In this document: positions 57,538 to 64,000 of the stretch, one piece after another
Layout of the letters: the number at the start of each line of letters is the position of its first letter
How positions within the stretch are numbered: the first letter of the stretch is position 1
DNA from: Gamsiella multidivaricata
Lineage: Eukaryota; Mortierellomycota; Mortierellomycetes; Mortierellales; Mortierellaceae
Assembly (NCBI RefSeq): GCF_025024155.1
Contig: NW_026251756.1
Span: 1-64,000 of the forward strand
Direction of reading: 5' to 3'
DNA: 64,000 nucleotides
The notes under the pieces: model-generated
What the model saw: only the letters and a program-made list of their open reading frames with translations
The model's database searches: none
What the model was told of the DNA's origin: nothing
Translations under genes and position numbers: made by a program

Positions 57538-58924
57538 TTAGGCATCCTCCAAGTGATGGTCGTAGTTATACGATCGGGCCAGTCTCCAATCGAGGTACTC
57601 TCCAGCGGTCATGTTTCGTCCCTCTTCGAATTCCACAGCATCAGCCCTCATCTCCTGCGTGATCAACGGTGAGGGGATAGGGTCAAGTCGAGTATCATCG
57701 TTCGCGTGGATGAAACAGGCGATCGAGTAGCGAGAGTGGTGCTGCTGCTGAGGGTTGTACATGACGCGGTGCATCGTCGACTTGAGCAGGCCATTAGTCC
57801 ACATCTGGAGGTGGTCCGCGATGTTGACCAAGATAGTGTTGGGGATTACAGGCGCAGCTACCCAGGGCACATCCTTGTGCACACGCGATGCCTGGACTTC
57901 GAGACCGGCGATATCCTTTTGCATCAGGAGCGTGATGGACCCGTAGTCGGTATGGCTAGCATATGAAGTTGTGGCATCGGACCCCAGTCAGTATCATATT
58001 CATTGGAAGTAATGAGTAAAGTATGACGTTGCTAACCCTCACCTTCCTGCCAGGGGTGTGTTGGGGTCACCAGATTGCTTAGGATAGTGAAGGAACCTCA
58101 GCGTGGTGCCTGAGTCCGCATCCCATTCGTGGCTCTTATCAAAGTAATGCCGACCACCGGATGTCTCAGGCACCTGGAGTGCAATTGCAAAGCACTGCAT
58201 GATGTCCCTCGACAAACGATGAAGGTCCTATTGTTAAACGTCAAGAAAAGATGAATATACCAAAGGCCCTTTTTGCAAGTCCATCATACACTGAATATAA
58301 GAGAGAACACGGATACTCTTTACCTTGTAGAAAACACCGAGGTCTTCCTGCTCAGCCTTGTTGCCCTGAACAAAGTAATTCGTTGAGTCGTCTTTGATAG
58401 AGTACTTGCGAATATTATACGCTCTATCGAAGTCCAAGAATTAGATAACGTCAAATAGCGTGCTTTTGCCGCCAAACACAAATATCCTGCCACTCACTCT
58501 TTCAAGTCGCCCATGGTCTGATGCTCGGGATCTAGACTATAAGCGAGCACATTGATAGGCAACGTAGTATCAGTTATACCACTGCTCGCTCGGATAAAGT
58601 ATAGCTGTTCAACAGGCCCGTAGCCTCTGCAATCGTTTGAACGTACGTCTCGGATTTTATGGGAGTGTATCCAATATTGCCAGGGCCAATGAGATACTGA
58701 CTCTTGTTCTGGAGGGGCCGCTGGAAGAAGCGCTCGCTGCACTCGAACATACGGTCGATAAGGTCCTGAGGGATGCCATGGTTCTTGAGATAAAAGAAGC
58801 CAATGTGCTGACTGGCTTCGCCGACCTGACGTGCGCACTCCGCAGGGTCCGAGGTGAACAAGCTGAAGTCGATAACAGGGATAGTGACAGTGGCACTTGT
58901 ATCGAGCTGTTGGTTGCTAGACAT
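57538..58924 (-). CDS. 2-oxoglutarate/Fe(II)-dependent dioxygenase (isopenicillin-N-synthase-like)
   Basis: Five exons: 58924-58647, 58536-58498, 58423-58324, 58227-58043, 57955-57538; 339 aa. N-terminal DIOX_N block (VTIPVIDFSLF, GFFYLKNHGIP, FFQRPLQNKSQY) and a joined SETLDPEHQTMGDLKEAYNI that confirms the 39-nt second exon. The catalytic core has the iron facial triad His202-x-Asp204 (GSHTDYGSITLL) and His263 (KSTMHRV), with the 2-oxoglutarate-binding Arg276/Ser278 (SRYSIACF). All needed residues are present, so it should be active. Substrate unknown; fungal relatives act in secondary metabolism, thymine/xanthine-type oxidation or hormone-like chemistry. It is divergent from the MTG1 gene with only 226 bp between start codons. 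Confidence 0.9.
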
Positions 58925-59150
58925 GGTGTTTTTTTTTCTTTTTCTTTTTCTTTTTCGAGTGGGAAAGTAAAAAAGCGGAAAGAAGAGGTGACAGAAGATA
59001 GCGACCGCGGGGAACTTTCCGAATTCATACCTGTTTCCGAAGCGCTCTGTGCGCCCAGTGACTGTCGGTAATGTTCACAGGGGACTAAGATCAAAGGCAC
59101 TTTCTTAGAAGCACACTTCAGGCACTACACAACTCAACCTTGGACCCGTA

Positions 59151-60765
59151 ATGAATCCTCTGAATGTGCGGCGTGCGTTTGTCTATGACAAGATCATCAA
59201 CTGGTTCCCGGGACACATGGCTAAGGGACTGCGGCTGATCACCGAGAAACTGAATGCCGTTCAAGTGATCATCGAAGTGCGCGATGCAAGGATATCAAGC
59301 TCGTGCTCCTTATTTTTTTTTTTTTTTGCGCTGTGTTCAGTGTGTGCTTGATCCGAATGCCAGCTGCATATCATCTTTCAACCAAAAGAAAAAAAAAAAA
59401 AAAAAAAAAAAACTGCTATTATCCTTAACTCTGCCAATGTCAATGCCATGTCTCTTGTCTATTTCTTTCTTGATCTATCTCTATTTATAATTATTGTCGA
59501 CAACACATCCCTCTATCGTCCATCAACCACAAGTTCGAGCCTATTGCTCAGCGAAAGGACCGCCTTATTGTCTACAACAAGGCTGATCTAGCCCATCCAG
59601 ACACGGAAGCAGTAAGGCAACAGACATTGGATCAATTGCTTTTTGTCTGCAATGCGTCCGTACAATTGAACTTTGCTTATTCATGCCTTTTCTCGCCTTC
59701 ACAATAGGCCGTTACAAAGGCACTCAAGGAGTTCAAGGGACAGGATGTTGTGTTCACAAACGCAAACGAGGATGTGAATATCAAAGGGATCATGAAATAT
59801 CTCGCCAGTACGTCTATTCGCCATCGCGCTCGCTGTTCACCAAATTGCGATTTGTTTTTAGTATGAGGACTTCAAGGAGCTGACTGACGCCCCAATATCG
59901 TTCATTTTATTCACCATTGACTACAGAAAAGGCAAAGGTTTCAGGAACGGCGTCTGAGAAAGAACTGACGACCACAGTCATGGTCGTCGGCATGCCGAAC
60001 GTTGGAAAATCATCCCTGATCAATTCTCTGAGGAGGATAGGTGTCAGGAAGGGGAAAGCTGCACCGACGGGAGCCATTCCAGGAATCACCAGGACGGTCG
60101 CTGGCACAATCAAAGTTTTGGATTCGCCAAAGGTTTATCTCATCGACACACCCGGCGTTATGATCCCGCATATTGCAGATCCCATATCGGCTATCAAGGT
60201 CGCACTTACTGGCGCGATCTCCGATCATCTCTCGGACGAGGAAGTTATTGCAGATTATCTGCTCTTCCAGCTAAACCAGGCGCAGGACTATAGGTAATAT
60301 GTCGCACTGTTTATGTAGGTGGATCAAACGGCATATGATCTTCTTCCCAGCAACGATTTCTAACGCTGACGCTTATTTTTTTTATTTTATTTTATTTTAT
60401 TTTTCCAAAAATCAATCAGATATGTAGAACTGTACAACATCAAGGAACCAACGGACAACATCCAAGAATTCCTTCCGCAGGTCGCAAAGTACATTGGCGC
60501 ACTTAAAAAGGGTGGAGAATACAACCTGACCATGGCAGCCCAGTTCCTGGTCAAGCAGTATCGGCTAGGCAAGTTGGGCAGGCACACCTTGGACGATATC
60601 GACCCCGCATCACTGGAGGCATTTCTGACCCGGGACATCGAAGACTCTGTCAGTCGACGGCAGCAAAAGAAGGCCGATAAGATCGAAGACCGTAGACTGA
60701 GAAGGCTGGTTCAGCAACGGAAAGCAGAGGAGCGAGACCGGTCTGGTTCAGGGTCCAAGCTGTAG
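59151..60765 (+). CDS. MTG1: Mitochondrial ribosome-assembly GTPase MTG1 (YlqF/RbgA family)
   Basis: Five exons: 59151-59291, 59507-59611, 59708-59807, 59927-60293, 60420-60765; 352 aa. Circularly permuted GTPase: G4 NKAD (71-74) precedes G1 GMPNVGKSSL (137-146), then a G2-type PGITRTVAG and G3 DTPG. N-terminal INWFPGHMAKGLRLI and the IPLSSINHKF block are typical of MTG1/RbgA. Role: maturation of the large mitochondrial ribosomal subunit. Introns 2-4 are GT-AG. Intron 1 (59292-59506) must remove the sequence between the conserved DAR and IPLSS, and the only boundary that keeps both is AT...AC (ATATC at the 5' end, AACAC at the 3' end). No AG occurs in the ~110 nt before exon 2. Either this is an AT-AC intron or the gene is disrupted. 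Confidence 0.88.
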
Positions 60766-61806
60766 CTGCCCGGAAACACGCTCGATTAATATATTGTTGC
60801 ATTTTACGACTATACCGACATCCTTGTGTTGTAAGGGACCAATCTTGAAAGTATGCCTTCTGTTTATTGACAGCGATGATGGAGCCACATAGATATCTCA
60901 GAAACGAGGAGGATCCGTAGGGATGGAAGAATTGAATCATTTTTGAATCCCGCGCGCTACAGATAGTTGCACGGGCAGCATCATCCCCCACACACCCCTC
61001 CTCCTCCTCCTCCATCATATAATTCGCTTGTTAAAGCATCTCTTCATAAATATTCCTTTTCTCTTCCTCGCCGGTCATGAATCTCGAACGCCCTTTTTTT
61101 AATAACAAGGCCCTACCCGTACTTCTTGATGCATGTTTCCTCACGCGCTCTTCTAGAAACATGGTTGCCAATGGCGCCTCTTGGCTGCACGTCTAGTGCT
61201 TGCAATTGACTAGAGTAGTGATGTACCCCATTCCAACTGCTCGATTGCGTGCTCTTGTTCGCTGCTTTCGATACCGATAGCTTTGGTGGATCGTCAGGGA
61301 GGGAGGGAGGGAGGGGGAGGGGGGGGGTTTCTAATGTTGTCAATTGCTCTCGCCCGACATCCTGAGGCTCCCTAGCTCCATTGGCTCTTGGTTGCGGGCT
61401 TGAGACATTTACATCCTGTTATATTGGCGGCTCAGAAGCGGGTAACACGCGTCCAGTGGCCCAGTGTTCGATCCAGGCCCGAGTAAAAGATCACGGTAGC
61501 GTGGGCAGTTGAGAGGCCAAAAGGCGCGCTCTTTGTTATTGAACGGGGGGTCTGGAAACGCGTTCAAAACGCGTCGCTTGGTTTGGAGAACATGTTGACT
61601 CCTCTTAACCAGTCCCTGACTACCTACGAGGAAGTGGGGGATGACGAGGAGGGTAGTGGAGGGAAGAGCAGAGGGCGCGAGAACTAGGTTGTCGGGGGAA
61701 TGCTCCACGTGATACAACTGCCTAGAAAAAGATAGAGGCGGGCTGAGCGTCTTGAATGGTGCTCTTTCTCTCTTTCTCACACCTTTCTTCCTGATCACCA
61801 TCAACC
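60766..61806. other. Spacer between MTG1 and the RRM gene
   Basis: No gene is supported. It contains a poly-G stretch at about 61315-61327 and a short TTCGATCC (61469-61476) that resembles a tRNA B box, without a foldable tRNA around it. Confidence 0.45.
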
Positions 61807-63483
61807 ATGAAGTAAGTGCTTCCTTCACCCATCAAACCTCATCGCACTCTTGCATTCTTGTCTACTCAGTCCATTAACAGGAATCTCCTCTTTTTCTCCC
61901 TCCTCTGTGTGTCACCCATTGCATTCTCGCTACCAGCGTCGTCAAGGAGATCAAACGACTGAACGAGCGAGAAGCCAGTCTATCGATCTCAACTTCTGGA
62001 TCCTGGCATGAGCAATACAAAGACTCCGCCCACGTCTTTGTCGGCGGACTCCCCTACAACCTCACGGAGGGTGATATCGTCTGTGTGCTCTCGCAGTTTG
62101 GAGAGATCGCCGGTATTAATCTCGTTCGTGATAAGGAATCTGGAAAGTCCAAGGGTTATGCCTTTTTGAAATATGTCGATCAGAGGTCCACCATCCTCGC
62201 AGTCGATAACATGAATGGATCCAAGGTAAACTCTTTTTCTTCTTCTTCTATTTCATGCCTGAATGTATGACGAAAGGATTATCCGCTGTGTCTATGTGGC
62301 ATTGGTACTCATCACAGCTGCACTACTTTTTTATTGTAGATAGGCGGAAGGGTGATCCGAGTTGACCATGTACAGAATTACAAGGTCCCCAAAGTCTTTG
62401 ACGCCGACGGAAACGAGGTCGAACCGGACGAGGATACGGTCAACAACGTTGCTCCCAAACCGATCGGAGGTAAAAAAAAAAAAAAAAAAAAAACACTCTG
62501 CCTCTCCACCAAAGACACTTGATTCTCACCGTGTTCGTCGCAATTTCAACCTCGATGATTTTTTTACGGACCAACTTCCCTTTCTTCTTTTCCTTATTTC
62601 GTACCCTTACTACTCCATAGATTCCGGGTCAGAAGATGAATCCTCAAGCGACTCGGACGCCTTTGACAACACCGGGATCGACATTGACGATCCCATGCGT
62701 GACTACCTCCTCAAGAAACGCCGTAAAAAGAACAAGAAACCCAAAAAGAAATCCGAAAAGGATCAGGATAACGGTGACGGATCTAAAGAATCCAAGGCTG
62801 AACGCAAAGCTCGCCGAGAACTCAAACGTGCAGCCAAAAAGGCTAAGAAGGAAAAGAAAGCCGCCGCCACGACTGAAGACCAGGATCAGAACAAGGACAA
62901 GGACAAGGACAAAGAGAAGAGCAAAGGTCAACTCATCCGGGAATCGGACTCGAGCAAGATAGATCTAGACATGCGCGATTCCAAAAGCAACAGTACAAAC
63001 AATGCGGACGAAATTATGAAGTCGCCAGAACCTCACTCGGAAACAAAGACTCAAAAAGACACAACTTCTGCTCAGCCCTCAACATCACCTCCAGTATTAC
63101 CGTCATCCTCATCCCATAAATCGAGATCTCGTTCTCGTTCCCCAGTCTCGACATCTCGTTCTTACCGCCCTCATCACCGCCGCGACTCCCACTCTCGATC
63201 CAGGTCCAGATCACCGGACCGATACCGCTCATCCTCATACCGCGACGACAGAGACAGGAAGAGAGACTCGAGGGAACGGAGGAGAGATGACAGCCGAGAC
63301 AGGGATAGGAGCAGGAACATGGACAGGGATCGTGACAGACGTCGCAGCAGCAGTAGGGAACGGCATTACGGATCCTCTCGTCGACGACGGAGTCCTTCGC
63401 CCTACTCGTCTCGACGACGCAGTTCTTCGCCCTATTCACGTCGCAGGAGTCGTAGTCGCAGTCAGAGTCCACGGCGATCATGA
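61807..63483 (+). CDS. RRM splicing factor, RBMX2/Ist3(Snu17)-like, with RS-rich tail
   Basis: Four exons: 61807-61811, 61937-62225, 62340-62469, 62621-63483; 428 aa. The first coding exon is only 5 nt (ATGAA); joined it gives MNVVKEIKRLNEREASLSIS, the RBMX2/Ist3 N-terminus. The RRM spans about 35-113 with RNP2 VFVGGLP and RNP1 KSKGYAFLKY, then DQRSTILAVDNMNGSKIGGR and VDHVQNYKVPK. Ist3 is a subunit of the RES complex, which helps splice weak introns and retain pre-mRNA. The tail is much longer than in yeast: Asp/Ser acid block, Lys-rich block (KKRRKKNKKPKKKSEK) and a C-terminal Arg/Ser, Arg/Asp-repeat domain ending SQSPRRS, as in animal RBMX2. Poly(A) of about 20 bp opens intron 3. Confidence 0.92.
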
Positions 63484-63569
63484 TCTATCTTGCAGCTCTT
63501 GATACGTTTATTCCAAGATTACTGCTATGCACAAGAATAAACATAATAATACCACCACCTACCATCAAT

Positions 63570-63570
<1 letters not shown>

Positions 63571-63610
<40 letters not shown>
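63571..63610 (+). repeat. Poly(A) tract of about 40 bp
   Basis: Uninterrupted A run about 90 bp downstream of the RRM gene stop and upstream of a minus-strand gene end. Together with similar runs at 10341-10372 (T), 15218-15245 (A), 29870-29892 (T), 49169-49192 (A) and 59389-59412 (A), it shows that long homopolymers are a general trait of this genome's non-coding DNA. Confidence 0.85.
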
Positions 63611-63613
<3 letters not shown>

Positions 63614-63764
63614 ATTGGGAAAAAACAAGACGATTTATTTTAGGAAAAAAAATGCCACGCTAATAGTACAAGTTCAACAAATTTTTGGGATATTCACATG
63701 CTCCTCCTCCTCCTCCTTCTACTTCTGCCCCTACTTGTCCTCATCGGCTATGCCCATACCGGTG

Positions 63765-64000
63765 CTAGTGCTGGTGCTGGTCCATTGCATGGTACTCCAC
63801 CAATGGTGCACCACCACCATTCGAATGCTCAACCGGATTGCCCGCGGAAGACGCCCTTCTCAGTCTGCCCCTTCCTACAGGACTCACACCCCGACTCCTC
63901 GACTCCCTAAACGGCGTCGATCTCGGGAAGTTTGGCTGCGTGGCCGACCATGGCCCGGACGACGACAATGACCTCTGCTGCTGCAACTGTTCCCTCGACA
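63765..64000 (-). CDS. C-terminal end of an unknown minus-strand gene, cut by window edge
   Basis: An open frame enters from the right edge and stops at 63765-63767. About 78 residues are visible: Gln-rich start (REQLQQQRSLSSS), then Ser/Arg/Gly-rich sequence (RSTPFRESRSRGVSPVGRGR, RRASSAGNPVEHSNGGGAPL) ending EYHAMDQHQH. RRxS and SP sites look like kinase targets. No domain is recognisable. It would be convergent with the RRM gene. It may be merely an open frame. Confidence 0.4.
   Translation of the reverse strand, partial: SREQLQQQRSLSSSGPWSATQPNFPRSTPFRESRSRGVSPVGRGRLRRASSAGNPVEHSNGGGAPLVEYHAMDQHQH

Noticed and set aside
61440..61500. Possible tRNA gene (TTCGATCC B-box-like string)
   Set aside because: The T-arm does not pair beyond two bases and no matching acceptor stem or anticodon arm can be drawn.

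Overview
This is eukaryotic, fungal DNA. The genes carry short GT-AG introns (about 75-130 bp) and encode a Slt2-type MAP kinase, a DUF155/Rmd8 protein, a HUT1 transporter, secreted cysteine-rich proteins and signal-peptide/Kex2-type processing motifs. Gene content, intron density, base composition near 50% GC and long poly(A)/poly(T) tracts suggest an early-diverging filamentous fungus, most likely Mucoromycota/Mortierellomycotina. That placement is inference; no rRNA or mitochondrial marker is present.

Layout. 1-5.7 kb is a transposon graveyard: a Ty3/Gypsy-type gag open to the window edge, a small hAT MITE with a perfect 8-bp target duplication, an integrase relic, a frameshifted coding remnant of unknown type, and a broken Helitron/PIF1-like helicase ending in a Helitron-like hairpin plus CTAG. 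6.4-15.9 kb holds three tandem, same-strand genes for secreted saposin-B/acid-sphingomyelinase-like phosphodiesterases with identical intron positions. 16-18.6 kb is empty. 18.7-28.9 kb holds nuclear/housekeeping genes: DNA ligase I (12 exons), a divergent DUF155 membrane protein, and a probable inner-kinetochore CENP-U/Ame1-like protein with a duplicated N-terminal motif.

29.9-39.6 kb carries five members of a secreted eight-cysteine family. Two are single genes. Three are almost identical copies inside a recently made array of inverted and direct ~1.9 kb repeats, with a paralogue fragment in one spacer and a Tc1/mariner-like MITE at the other junction. 40.6-43.9 kb is gene-poor.

43.9-63.5 kb is gene-dense: bHLH transcription factor, MBOAT lysophospholipid acyltransferase, cell-wall-integrity MAP kinase, thioredoxin-fold protein with a degraded redox motif, NADAR-family N-glycosidase, HUT1-like nucleotide-sugar transporter, F-box pseudogene, 2-oxoglutarate/Fe(II) dioxygenase, circularly permuted GTPase MTG1 (apparent AT-AC intron), and the RBMX2/Ist3-like splicing factor. 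A minus-strand gene enters at the right edge.

Exon boundaries were derived by hand from splice signals, reading-phase bookkeeping and, where available, paralogue or family comparison; every multi-exon model closes in frame. No transcript data were available, so UTRs are not defined. The most interesting points are the palindromic amplification of the secreted gene, the duplicated kinetochore motif, the AT-AC intron and the tandem phosphodiesterase cluster.
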